Below are positions 1-8,055 of a stretch of 49,927 bases of DNA, piece after piece. This DNA is from JALCRY01 sp050946575. GTDB taxonomy: Bacteria > Bacillota > Clostridia > Peptostreptococcales > Anaerovoracaceae. The position numbers and the translations under genes are program-made. The stretch is taken from the NCBI GenBank assembly GCA_050946575.1, contig JBMNVB010000012.1:1-49927 (forward strand), read 5' to 3'. The notes beneath the pieces were generated by a model, which was not told the origin of the DNA, made no database searches, and worked only from the letters and a program-made list of their open reading frames with translations. The stretch's first letter is position 1; every line of letters starts with the position of its first letter.

Positions 1-582
1 ATCCGGGGTTTTCCTGACCGGATCCGGCCGAGATAACTGGCATCTGTTCTTGAAATCCCGGTCGGTGCCAGTTATTTCACAGCTTCCGTCGCGTTCTGAG
101 TCGAAAAAGAAGAAAAATAACTGGCACCTGACTCGGTTTCTGTCGCCCACTGCCAGTTAATTCTCCCCGATTCGGGGTTTTTCGGACCGGATCCGGCTGA
201 GATAACTGGCATCTGTTCTTGAAATCCCGGTCGGTGCCAGTTATTTCACAGCTTCCGTCGCGTTCTGAGTCGAAAAAGAAGAAAAATAACTGGCACCTGC
301 CACGGTTTCTGTCGCCCACTGCCAGTTATTTCCCACCGATCCGGGGTTTTTCGGACCGGATCCGGCCGAGATAACTGGCATCTGTTCTTGAAATCCCGGT
401 CGGTGCCAGTTATTTCACAGCTTCCGTCGCGTTCTGAGTCGAAAAAGAAGAAAAATAACTGGCACCTGCCACGGTTTCTGTCGCCGGCTGCCAGTTAATT
501 CTCTCCGGTCCGGGGTTTTTCGGACCGGATCCGGCTGAGATAACTGGCATCTGTTCTTGAAATCCCGGTCGGTGCCAGTTAT
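1..582. repeat. Array A of 84/85-bp palindromic repeat units
   Basis: Seven complete units are visible and the array continues past the left edge (bases 1-32 are the end of another linker). Each unit is ATAACTGGCA, a 23- or 24-nt centre, then TGCCAGTTA(T/A). AACTGGCA starts at 35, 119, 204, 288, 373, 457 and 542, so steps alternate 84, 85, 84, 85, 84, 85. Two unit types alternate: a 23-nt centre beginning tctgttcttg and a 24-nt centre beginning cctg. Two linker types also alternate, one ending in an A-rich tract, one carrying cggggtttttcgg and the palindrome CCGGATCCGG. The higher-order period is therefore 169 bp, with only scattered substitutions between copies. I see no convincing gene inside it. 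The same half-sites and spacing recur at 33.5-33.9 kb and 35.05-35.35 kb. Confidence 0.95.
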
Positions 583-640
583 TTCCCACCGACTCGAAAG
601 TGTCCCGGATACGGCGAGGCCGGCATCAAGAAATCAGCAA

Positions 641-670
641 AGAAAAATGCCGTCATCTGAACGGCATTTT
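641..670 (-). terminator. Terminator downstream of citrate synthase
   Basis: The stem ATGCCGT (647-653) pairs with ACGGCAT (661-667) around a 7-nt loop. AAA and TTT extend it on either side. On the minus strand a run of five T follows, which suits termination of the citrate synthase transcript; the plus strand could also use it. The rest of 583-794 holds nothing I can name. Confidence 0.75.
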
Positions 671-794
671 GCGTTGACTTGAATCGCCACATGGGATGCG
701 GACCGAGGTGCATCGAATCTGGAATCAGATTATGTGCCCATAAAGAGGGCGCACATCAAAGCCGCCGGTCCCCGGATATCTTATTAAGGTCAAA

Positions 795-2243
795 TCATTT
801 CATGACCGGTTTGTTTATATTCGACTGAGCGATCTCGCGCTTGGGAGGCTCTCCCGTCCTTTCGGCAAGCGGCACATAATCGCGCGCTGCCTGCACGCCG
901 CGGTACGAAGGCCTTATCAGCTTCTTGCCCGTAATGATCTCCTCGAGCCTGTGCGCGCACCAGCCCGAAAGCCTCGCGGTCGCGAACAGAGGCGTGCACA
1001 TATCCTGAGGGATGTTCAGCGATTCGTAAACGAGCCCGGAATACAGGTCGACGTTCGCGCACATCGGCTGATCGAGTCCGGTCTTCTGTCTGAACAGTTC
1101 CGGTCCCCTCTCGGCAATATATTCGCACAGCTGGTAATCGTCTTCTTTTCCGTTCATGATCGCGAGCTGCTTCGCCATGTTCTTCAGGATGACCGCCCTC
1201 GGATCCGACAGCGTGTACACTGCGTGTCCGATGCCGTAGATGAGGCCCGATCCGTCATTCGCCTCTCCGTTCAGCACTTTCATCAGATATCTGTCGACTT
1301 CCTGCTTGTTCGTGATGTCGTGCACGTTGTTCCTGAGATCTTCGATCATCTCGATGACCTTGATATTTGCTCCTCCGTGGCGCGGTCCCTTCAGGGAACC
1401 GACCGCCGCCGCGAGAACCGAATACGTATCCGTAGCGGACGAAGACAGGAGGTGCGTCGTGAACGCGGAATTATTGCCTCCGCCGTGCTCCGCCTGCAGG
1501 ATCAGCGTCAGATCAAGCACTCTGGCCTCGAACGGATCGAATTCTCCCGTTGGCCTCAGCATCCTGAGGATATTCTCCGCGGTCCCGAGTTCCGCGATAG
1601 GCGGATGCAGATACATGCTTTCGTTGTTGTAGAACAGCTGCTTCGCCTGATAGCAGTACGCGATGATCGCCGGGAAATATCCGAGGATATTCATTTCCTG
1701 TCTTATTACATTCTCAGGAGAGATATCGTCCGGATTGTCGTCGTATGAATACAGGCCGAGTATCGATCTCATGACTTTGTTCATGATACTGCTCGAAGGA
1801 CGCGACATGATCATGTTCCTCGAAAAGCCTTCCGGCAGTTCGCGGCGCTCTCCGATCATCCGCTTGAATTCCGAGAGCTGCTCCGCCGTCGGCAGTTCTC
1901 CGAACATCAGAAGATATGTGACTTCCTCGAATCCGAATCTCTGCTCCTGATAATAATGGCCTACAAGATCCTGGATCTCATAGCCCCTGTATCTGAGTTC
2001 GCCTCTTACAGGTATCTTTTCGCCGTTCGGTCCCTTGTCATATCCGTGGACATCGCCGATTTTAGTCAGCCCGACCAGTACGCCTGTCCCGTTCGCGTTC
2101 CTGAGACCTCTCTTGACATTATATTTCTGATAAAGCGACGAATCTATGATATCTTCCTGTTCAATCCTGTGCGCCATCTTAGTGAAATAACTTTTTTCGT
2201 GAAGATCGTACACAGGAGATTCAAACACTCTTTTCGCTGTCAT
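795..2243 (-). CDS. gltA: Citrate synthase (Si type)
   Basis: Condenses acetyl-CoA and oxaloacetate to citrate in the cytoplasm, the first step towards 2-oxoglutarate and glutamate. The 482-residue protein has the citrate synthase active-site blocks: AEHGGGNNSAF, GPRHGGAN and GIGHAVYTLSDPRA, with the C-terminal block FATARLSGWCAHRLEE. It is longer than the usual 370-430 residues because of an N-terminal extension of the kind seen in clostridial citrate synthases. I chose the ATG before TAKRVFES because GGGAGGAAT lies just upstream; an upstream ATG 63 nt earlier has no such site. It is the last gene after hypE but has its own promoter and a candidate operator. It is not a Re-citrate synthase, which belongs to the isopropylmalate synthase family. 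Confidence 0.96.
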   Translation of the reverse strand: MTAKRVFESPVYDLHEKSYFTKMAHRIEQEDIIDSSLYQKYNVKRGLRNANGTGVLVGLTKIGDVHGYDKGPNGEKIPVRGELRYRGYEIQDLVGHYYQEQRFGFEEVTYLLMFGELPTAEQLSEFKRMIGERRELPEGFSRNMIMSRPSSSIMNKVMRSILGLYSYDDNPDDISPENVIRQEMNILGYFPAIIAYCYQAKQLFYNNESMYLHPPIAELGTAENILRMLRPTGEFDPFEARVLDLTLILQAEHGGGNNSAFTTHLLSSSATDTYSVLAAAVGSLKGPRHGGANIKVIEMIEDLRNNVHDITNKQEVDRYLMKVLNGEANDGSGLIYGIGHAVYTLSDPRAVILKNMAKQLAIMNGKEDDYQLCEYIAERGPELFRQKTGLDQPMCANVDLYSGLVYESLNIPQDMCTPLFATARLSGWCAHRLEEIITGKKLIRPSYRGVQAARDYVPLAERTGEPPKREIAQSNINKPVMK

Positions 2244-2296
2244 AATCACATTCCTCCCGTATATGTATTTATGAGAAAGGATCTCTCCTTCCTCAT

Positions 2297-2306
2297 TTGT
2301 ATACAA
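2297..2306 (-). promoter_or_regulatory. Palindrome TTGTATACAA downstream of the gltA promoter
   Basis: A perfect 10-bp palindrome whose near edge lies 21 bp downstream of the -10 box, inside the predicted 5' leader. An almost identical site sits at the same distance after the PFOR promoter (11651-11660). The position would suit a repressor acting as a roadblock. The regulator is unknown. Confidence 0.45.
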
Positions 2307-2326
2307 TTATACACTTATACGGTTTT

Positions 2327-2355
2327 ATTATATCATCCGCTTTCCGTTAAATCAA
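2327..2355 (-). promoter_or_regulatory. SigA-type promoter of citrate synthase
   Basis: TTGATT (2350-2355), 17 bp, TATAAT (2327-2332) on the minus strand. The -35 box lies in the last bases before the hypE stop codon. I see no terminator between hypE and this promoter, so read-through from the hyp operon is also possible. Confidence 0.75.
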
Positions 2356-2357
2356 TA

Positions 2358-3338
2358 TCAGCATATACGCGGCAGGCCCTCGCCGTAGAGCATATCCAGT
2401 ACTCTGCTCGCGCCGAGTTTCGTGGTTATATATGTCCCGCTCCCCTCGGTCACCCCGCCTATGACGGCGGCATTGCGGCCGTGCTCGGTCCCGCGCATTG
2501 CTTCGACAGCTCTGTCAGCTTCATCCGCCGGCACTACCGCTATCAGCTTTCCTTCATTTCCCATGTACAGCGGATCAAGGCCGAGTATCCCGCATAATCC
2601 GCGGACCTCTTCATTCACCGGGATCGCTTCCTCCTCGATCTCGAACCTGCATCCGGACGTCTCGCAAAGTTCATTCAGCACTGTGCCGAGCCCGCCGCGC
2701 GTGACGTCTCTCATCGTCCGCACGTTTATCCCGGCTCCGAAAAGGGCCTCTGTTATGTCCTTAAGGCACGCGCAGTCGCTCGTGATATCGTTCTCTATCC
2801 CCATCCTCGCGCTTAGTATGCATGCGTGATGGTCGCCGAGATCGCCGGACAGGATGATTTTGTCTCCGGGTCTGCAGTTTGCCGCGCGGACATCGCGTCC
2901 TTCGGGGATGATCCCGATGCCGGACGTGTTGATATACAGGCCGCCGCTTCCTTCCACGACTTTCGTGTCTCCCGCGACGATGCGCACTCCGGCCTCATCG
3001 GCCTGCGCTGCCATGGCGGAAGCAATGCGGTCAAGCAGGTCTATGTCGAGTCCCTCCTCGAGGACGAACCCGCACGTCAGATACGCCGGCTCCGCTCCCA
3101 TCATGAGAAGGTCGTTGCATGTGCCCACAACGGACAGTTTCCCGATATTCCCGCCCTTGAATTCCACGGGCGTGACAACGAATGTGTCCGTGCTGTACGC
3201 GACTTTCCCGTTTATGTCAAGCACCGCCGCGTCTTCCAGCTCGTCAAGGATATCGTTCGAGAAATATTTCCCGAATATGCTCCCCATGAGCTCGTGCGAC
3301 GTTTTTCCTCCGGCCCCGTGGGCCATAGTGATCTTCAT
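2358..3338 (-). CDS. hypE: HypE, carbamoyl dehydratase for hydrogenase maturation
   Basis: HypE receives a carbamoyl group from HypF on its C-terminal cysteine and dehydrates it with ATP to a thiocyanate, the source of the two CN ligands of the NiFe centre. The 326-residue protein has the PurM/AIR-synthetase fold signatures: MAHGAGGKTSHELM at the start, VGTCNDLLMMGAEP, and GDTKVVEGSGG. It ends in PRIC, placing the essential cysteine at the very C-terminus. It follows hypD by 13 nt and is the last gene of hypABFCDE. Confidence 0.97.
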   Translation of the reverse strand: MKITMAHGAGGKTSHELMGSIFGKYFSNDILDELEDAAVLDINGKVAYSTDTFVVTPVEFKGGNIGKLSVVGTCNDLLMMGAEPAYLTCGFVLEEGLDIDLLDRIASAMAAQADEAGVRIVAGDTKVVEGSGGLYINTSGIGIIPEGRDVRAANCRPGDKIILSGDLGDHHACILSARMGIENDITSDCACLKDITEALFGAGINVRTMRDVTRGGLGTVLNELCETSGCRFEIEEEAIPVNEEVRGLCGILGLDPLYMGNEGKLIAVVPADEADRAVEAMRGTEHGRNAAVIGGVTEGSGTYITTKLGASRVLDMLYGEGLPRIC

Positions 3339-3351
3339 ATTTCCTCCTAAG

Positions 3352-4392
3352 TTACCGATTCCTGAACCAGATCCCGCAGGCTCCCTCCGCGGAAACCATA
3401 CACGGGCCGTAAGGATCGAGCGGCGTGCACTTCGTCCCGAACATCGGGCACTCGTCCGGATTAATTTTCCCGGTTATAACGCTTCCGCACGAGCAGCCTT
3501 CCGGCAGCTTCTTATCCTGCACGAGCCCGCGCGAGCCGGCGTCGTACTTCGCGTAATCTCCGGTCAGATACAGTCCCGAGCCCTCTATCGCCCCGAGACC
3601 TCTCCAGACCGCCTCGCCCTTTTCGAAACACTTCGCCATGAGCTGCTGAGCCTTCACGTTCCCTTCATCGCGCACCGCGTTCCTGTACAGGTTCACGACC
3701 TTCGCCTCGCCGCGCTCGCACTGGCGGACGAGCTCATAGATCACGGCGAGTATGTGCTCCGCCTCGAACCCGCTCACCACCATAGGCTTGTGATATTTTT
3801 CCGACGCCGGAGCGTACGGTCCGCAGCCAATGATCGTGCTGACATGCCCCGGCAGTATGAAGCCGTCGATAGCGGGCTGCGACTCGCAGATCCACTCTAT
3901 CGCGGGGACGATGAGTTTCAGTGCGGTGATGACTCTGATATTTTCTATGCCCTTCTTCGCCGCCTCGTCTATCATGAGCGCGTACGCGGGCGCTGTCGTT
4001 TCGAATCCGACCGCGGCCACGGCGAATGTTTTCTCAGGTTCCTTTTCCGCCTTCTCTATAGCTTCGAACGTGCTGTACATCATATGGACATGGGCGCCTT
4101 CGCCCTTGAGATCGGCAAGGCTCCCGTGCGTGCCGGGCACCTTTATCATGTCCCCGTATGTCAGAAGCTCCGCGTCGTCTCTCTTCGCGTACTCGGCGCA
4201 TTTATCTATGAACGCCGTCGGCGTGACGCACACGGGGCATCCGGGTCCGGATATGAGTTTTATCTTCGGCGATATCAGGCTCCGTATCCCGTTCCTGAAA
4301 ATAGCGGCGGTATGAGAACCGCAGACTTCCATGAAACGCAGCTCGGGCCCGTCATACGCCTTCAGATATTCAATGACTTCCCGTACGTCCAT
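3352..4392 (-). CDS. hypD: HypD, Fe(CN)2CO assembly scaffold
   Basis: HypD, with HypC, holds the iron while CN and CO are added and carries a redox 4Fe-4S cluster. The 346-residue sequence has the family cysteine motifs MEVCGSHTAA near the N-terminus, GPGCPVCVTP and VGFETTAP. The C-terminal cysteine-rich cluster region includes GCSCGSVITG, CPMFGTKCTP and GPCMVSAEGACGIW. Its start overlaps the hypC stop (TGATG), indicating translational coupling. Confidence 0.97.
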   Translation of the reverse strand: MDVREVIEYLKAYDGPELRFMEVCGSHTAAIFRNGIRSLISPKIKLISGPGCPVCVTPTAFIDKCAEYAKRDDAELLTYGDMIKVPGTHGSLADLKGEGAHVHMMYSTFEAIEKAEKEPEKTFAVAAVGFETTAPAYALMIDEAAKKGIENIRVITALKLIVPAIEWICESQPAIDGFILPGHVSTIIGCGPYAPASEKYHKPMVVSGFEAEHILAVIYELVRQCERGEAKVVNLYRNAVRDEGNVKAQQLMAKCFEKGEAVWRGLGAIEGSGLYLTGDYAKYDAGSRGLVQDKKLPEGCSCGSVITGKINPDECPMFGTKCTPLDPYGPCMVSAEGACGIWFRNR

Positions 4393-4616
4393 CAGCTTTC
4401 CCTTTCGATCTCGTCTATCTCGCGGAACAAATCGATAAGTTCCTCCGCTCTGTCCTTATCCATCACTTCGAGGGCAATGCCCGCGTGCACCAGAACATAG
4501 TCACCGACCTTCGCGTCGATGATCCCGGTATTCACGTCCACTATGTTCCCGCTGAAATCAGCCTTGGCGTGGCTGCCGTCCTTCGAAATGATCTTTCCCG
4601 GGATCGCTACACACAT
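4392..4616 (-). CDS. hypC: HypC, hydrogenase maturation chaperone
   Basis: HypC binds HypD during Fe(CN)2CO assembly and then hands the iron to the hydrogenase large subunit, here presumably EchE. The 74-residue protein starts MCVAIPGKI, with the obligatory cysteine at position 2 (exposed after removal of Met), and has the usual beta-rich body. Its start overlaps the hypF stop (TAATG) and its stop overlaps the hypD start. Only one HypC-like gene is visible in the window. Confidence 0.97.
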   Translation of the reverse strand: MCVAIPGKIISKDGSHAKADFSGNIVDVNTGIIDAKVGDYVLVHAGIALEVMDKDRAEELIDLFREIDEIERES

Positions 4617-6907
4617 TATCTGTTCCCTTCTTTCTTTTCCGCCACAGTCATGGCGGCCACATACATCTGTCCGAGCGCTATCCCGCCGTCGTTCGGGCTG
4701 ACCGAAACGTTATAGAAGACTTCGAAGCCTTCGTCGCGGAGATAGCGGAGCGTCCTGTCCATGAGTATCCTGTTCTGGAACGTGCCGCCGGTGAGCGCCA
4801 CCTGCTTCACGCCGGAATCCTCCCAGATCCTCAGGCACCGCCTGCATATCATCTTCGCCACTCTGTCGTGGAACGAAAGCGCGAGATCGCCGGCGTCGTT
4901 CACGCCCGGATGCTTCTCGGCCTCCGCCGCCGCGTCCTCGAGCAGCATCGCGCACTCCCCTTCATATTCGTTGTAATCGCAGATGCCGAGCATTGATGAG
5001 ACGGCGTCGAACAGTCTGCCCATACTCGAGCTCTTTACAGTATTTATATCGTTTTCCAATGCCGCGATGACGGTATCCTTTTCGTCGCGGTCTATGATGT
5101 CGCCTTCCTCGGCGTACTCGATGATGTCGGAGATATCGAGGGATATCTCATCCTCGCGTCCGCGTTCGAGGTATCCGTGCTTATACGCGTACATATAGCT
5201 GAGCGCCGATTTCCATCCTTCCTTCATCGACTCGTCGCCGCCAATCATCTTCACGTATTTGAGATGAGCCGCGCGCCGCATCCCGGAACGCTCGCAGACG
5301 AGGAATTCTCCTCCCCAGATGCATCCGTCCGGTCCGTATCCCGTACCGTCGAAGCTCACGCCGATCACAGGACCCCTGAGCCCGTGCTCCGCCATGACGG
5401 ACGCGACGTGCGCGTGATGATGCTGGACCGCGATCAGCGGCACATCGTTTTTCTCAGCGTATCCCCGCGCGTATTTCGTGGTGTAGTAGAGCGGATGCAG
5501 GTCGCAGACGACGAGCTCCGGCTCCACGCGGAGAAGAGCGCCGAGCCTCGGTACGTTTTCCTCGTATATGCTCTGCGATTCCACCGTGTCCATGTCTCCG
5601 AAATACTGGCTGACATACGCGAACGCTCCCTTGCTGAGGCAGAACGAGTTCTTGAGCTGCGCCCCGCACGCGAGGATCTCACCGCTGCTCTCAGCGCCTT
5701 CCACATAAAGAGGCACCGGAGCATAGCCTTTCGAACGCCGGATCATCTGCGGCTGCCCGTCAATGACGCGTACGACCGAATCGTCCACCGTCACGCGTAT
5801 GTCTCTTTCGTTGTAGAATGCCTCCGCGATCTGAGGTCTGTCCTCCATGAACTCGAACATCTCCTCCTCAGTGCGGATTATCGGCATGCCGGAGGAATTC
5901 GCGCTCGTCACGATCAGCGGCCCGCCGAAATAATCGAGCAGCATATACTGCCCGCCCATGCTCGGCAGGAACGCGCCGATGTGCCTGCTTTTCGCGAGCT
6001 CGTCGTAATTCCTCGGCTTCATATTCTGCAGTTCTTCTATGGACTTTCGCTCGAGCAGGAGTATCGGCCTTGCGGACGACGTGATCAGACTCTCCTCCAC
6101 CTCGTCCATATGGCAGTACTGTCTTATCTGCTCCACGCTCCTGAACATTATTGCGAACGGCTTTTCCCATCTGTCCTTTATCTCGCGCAGGTCCCTGACC
6201 TCGTCGCTGTTGAACGGATTCGCAATGAGATTGTATCCGCCGACGCTCTTGAACGCGATGACGCGCCCCTCTTTTATCAATGCGGCGGCCTTTTCCATAG
6301 GTTCCTTTGTGGAGTCCTCGGCGGTGTTCAGCTTGTATTCGAACTGAGGCCCGCAGTCGTGGCACGATATGGTCTGCGCGTGATAACGACGGTCCTCGAG
6401 CGAAGTATACTCCGCATTGCAGTTGTCACACATCGGAAAATCTATCATCGACGTGTTGTCCCTGTCATACGGGATCCTGTCGATGATGGTGTATCTCGGT
6501 CCGCATACCATGCAGCTGATGAACGGATGCATGTATCTGCGATTCGATTTGTCATACATCTCTTCCAGACATTTCGGGCACACCGCAATGTCGGCCGGGA
6601 TCATGACAGCCTCCCGTCCGCCGTTATCGCTCTTTTTTATCGTGAAATCGTCAAACTCTATCGGGTCGAGTTTCTCGCGCTTTATGTGCACGATCTCGGA
6701 CGGGGCAGGCTTCTTTGTCCTGATCTCTTCGATAAACGCATCAATGCGTTCTTTCCTGTCCGTTACAATGATCTCGACGAGCCCGCCCTTGTTCAGCACG
6801 GTCCCGCGCATGCCCATTCTGTCCGCGGTCTTGGCCACGAACGGTCTGAAACCCACGCCCTGCACGATCCCCCAGAGCGTTATTTTCTCAGTGACAGCTT
6901 TCTTCAT
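4616..6907 (-). CDS. hypF: HypF, carbamoyltransferase
   Basis: HypF makes carbamoyl-adenylate from carbamoyl phosphate and ATP and transfers the carbamoyl group to HypE. All domains are visible in the 763 residues: an N-terminal acylphosphatase domain (GIVQGVGFRPFV), two zinc-finger pairs (CPKCLEEM...CMVCGP and CDNC...CHDCGP), a YrdC-like domain, and a Kae1-like C-terminal domain with the metal-binding QHHHAHVASVMAEHG. Length is typical. It begins directly after hypB and is coupled to hypC. Confidence 0.98.
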   Translation of the reverse strand: MKKAVTEKITLWGIVQGVGFRPFVAKTADRMGMRGTVLNKGGLVEIIVTDRKERIDAFIEEIRTKKPAPSEIVHIKREKLDPIEFDDFTIKKSDNGGREAVMIPADIAVCPKCLEEMYDKSNRRYMHPFISCMVCGPRYTIIDRIPYDRDNTSMIDFPMCDNCNAEYTSLEDRRYHAQTISCHDCGPQFEYKLNTAEDSTKEPMEKAAALIKEGRVIAFKSVGGYNLIANPFNSDEVRDLREIKDRWEKPFAIMFRSVEQIRQYCHMDEVEESLITSSARPILLLERKSIEELQNMKPRNYDELAKSRHIGAFLPSMGGQYMLLDYFGGPLIVTSANSSGMPIIRTEEEMFEFMEDRPQIAEAFYNERDIRVTVDDSVVRVIDGQPQMIRRSKGYAPVPLYVEGAESSGEILACGAQLKNSFCLSKGAFAYVSQYFGDMDTVESQSIYEENVPRLGALLRVEPELVVCDLHPLYYTTKYARGYAEKNDVPLIAVQHHHAHVASVMAEHGLRGPVIGVSFDGTGYGPDGCIWGGEFLVCERSGMRRAAHLKYVKMIGGDESMKEGWKSALSYMYAYKHGYLERGREDEISLDISDIIEYAEEGDIIDRDEKDTVIAALENDINTVKSSSMGRLFDAVSSMLGICDYNEYEGECAMLLEDAAAEAEKHPGVNDAGDLALSFHDRVAKMICRRCLRIWEDSGVKQVALTGGTFQNRILMDRTLRYLRDEGFEVFYNVSVSPNDGGIALGQMYVAAMTVAEKKEGNR

Positions 6908-7567
6908 CTACAGTTCCTTTGCGCGCTGCTCAAACCATTTCGCGACTTCGTCATATCCCTCGCCGGTACGGCCCGACACCTTGAACACCGGCACGTCCGG
7001 GTTCAGCTGCCTCACGCCGCGCATGAAAAACTCCTCGTCAAAATCGAGATACGGGAGAAGATCCACCTTGTTCAGCAGGATGATGTCCGCCTTTTCGAAC
7101 GCGAGAGGATACTTGTACGGCTTGTCGCTGCCTTCGGTCACGGTCGAGATCAGCATCATCACATGCTCGCCGATCGTGAACTCCGCCGGACAGACGAGAT
7201 TTCCGATGTTCTCGATGAACAGGATCCCACGCTCGCCGAAATCCATCTTCTTCACCGTATGCTCTATCATAGGCGCGTCAAGATGGCACGACCCGTACGT
7301 ATTTATCTGCAGTGTCTGTATCCCGAGCTTGTTGAGTTCGACAGTGTCGAAATCAGCCTCGATATCGCCCTCGATGACATACGGCGTGACTCCGTTTATC
7401 CTCTTCACGATATTCTTTATCGACGTCGTCTTGCCGACGCCGGGCGCTCCCATCTCGTTCACGACGAGCACGCCCTTTCCTCCGAGCTCCTTCCTGACGT
7501 TCTCGGCAATGTTGTCGTTCTCGTCCAGGATGCCTTCCATGACATCTATCTTCATTACGTCATGCAT
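6908..7567 (-). CDS. hypB: HypB, nickel-inserting GTPase
   Basis: HypB uses GTP hydrolysis, with HypA, to insert nickel into the large subunit. The P-loop is GAPGVGKTTS, followed by the GDIEADFD block, the conserved CH of GSCHLDAPM and NKVDLL. The 219-residue protein lacks both the His-rich N-terminal stretch and the CCGCGC-type metal site of some HypB proteins, so nickel storage or high-affinity binding must rest on the GTPase-domain site and HypA. Start chosen at the ATG with GGAGG seven bases upstream. Confidence 0.97.
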   Translation of the reverse strand: MHDVMKIDVMEGILDENDNIAENVRKELGGKGVLVVNEMGAPGVGKTTSIKNIVKRINGVTPYVIEGDIEADFDTVELNKLGIQTLQINTYGSCHLDAPMIEHTVKKMDFGERGILFIENIGNLVCPAEFTIGEHVMMLISTVTEGSDKPYKYPLAFEKADIILLNKVDLLPYLDFDEEFFMRGVRQLNPDVPVFKVSGRTGEGYDEVAKWFEQRAKEL

Positions 7568-7595
7568 TTCTTTTCCTCCGTTTTACCACACGCGT

Positions 7596-7937
7596 CTATT
7601 CTATTTCTATCGACTCGATGTAAAATTCCTTACCGATATCCGTCGGCTCGCCGTCCGTCCCGCATTCCGGGCACGCGAATGAAAACAGTTCACGTTCGAA
7701 CAGCGTCCCGCAGTTCGGACACCTGAGCTTCGGCTTCACGCGCCTGATGTCCACCTCCGCGCCCTCGCACATCGTGCCTTCGGTAATGATATCGAAATAC
7801 ATATGTATCGATTCGGGCACGAAGCCTGAATAATCCCCGCAAACGAGATTTATCCTGAGCACGCGGCTGCCGCCGTTTTCACGGCAATGCGTCTCGGCCA
7901 TCTTGACTATGTGTTCGGTTATCGGTAATTCATGCAT
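7596..7937 (-). CDS. hypA: HypA, nickel metallochaperone
   Basis: HypA delivers nickel to the hydrogenase large subunit with HypB. The 113-residue protein starts MHELPITEHIV, giving the family's nickel-binding Met-His N-terminus, and has a zinc site made of CPNCG and CPECG. I chose this ATG, not the one 51 nt upstream, because the N-terminal MHE is functionally required and GGGAGA lies just upstream. It is the first gene of hypABFCDE. Confidence 0.96.
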   Translation of the reverse strand: MHELPITEHIVKMAETHCRENGGSRVLRINLVCGDYSGFVPESIHMYFDIITEGTMCEGAEVDIRRVKPKLRCPNCGTLFERELFSFACPECGTDGEPTDIGKEFYIESIEIE

Positions 7938-7959
7938 TTTTTCTGTCTCCCGAATGCTT

Positions 7960-7988
7960 ATTTTATCATAAAAGGGACGCCTGTACAA
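7960..7988 (-). promoter_or_regulatory. Promoter of the hyp operon
   Basis: TTGTAC (7983-7988), 17 bp, TAAAAT (7960-7965) on the minus strand, about 20 bp before hypA. The -35 box overlaps the base of the PFOR terminator hairpin. Confidence 0.65.
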
Positions 7989-8033
7989 TTAAAGAGGAGG
8001 ACCGCCCGAAAGCAGTCCCCCTCATATAATTGT
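7985..8033 (-). terminator. Terminator after PFOR
   Basis: A 9-bp stem with one mismatch (7994-8002 with 8015-8023) is extended outward by ACAATTA/TAATTGT. The T-run after it is short, so termination may be partial, with some read-through into hyp. Confidence 0.6.
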
Positions 8034-8055
8034 CCCTTTTTGGGGATACTATATC

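Noticed and set aside
1..582. CRISPR array
   Set aside because: The constant part is an 8-10-bp inverted pair rather than a 23-37-nt direct repeat, the centres of array A recur in only two versions, linkers are conserved, and there are no cas genes.
5177..7726. Long plus-strand frame of 849 codons opposite hypF, hypB and hypA
   Set aside because: It is an antisense shadow caused by GC-rich third positions; the minus-strand genes have all family motifs. The same applies to frames opposite PFOR (9355-11085) and smc (23876-25888).
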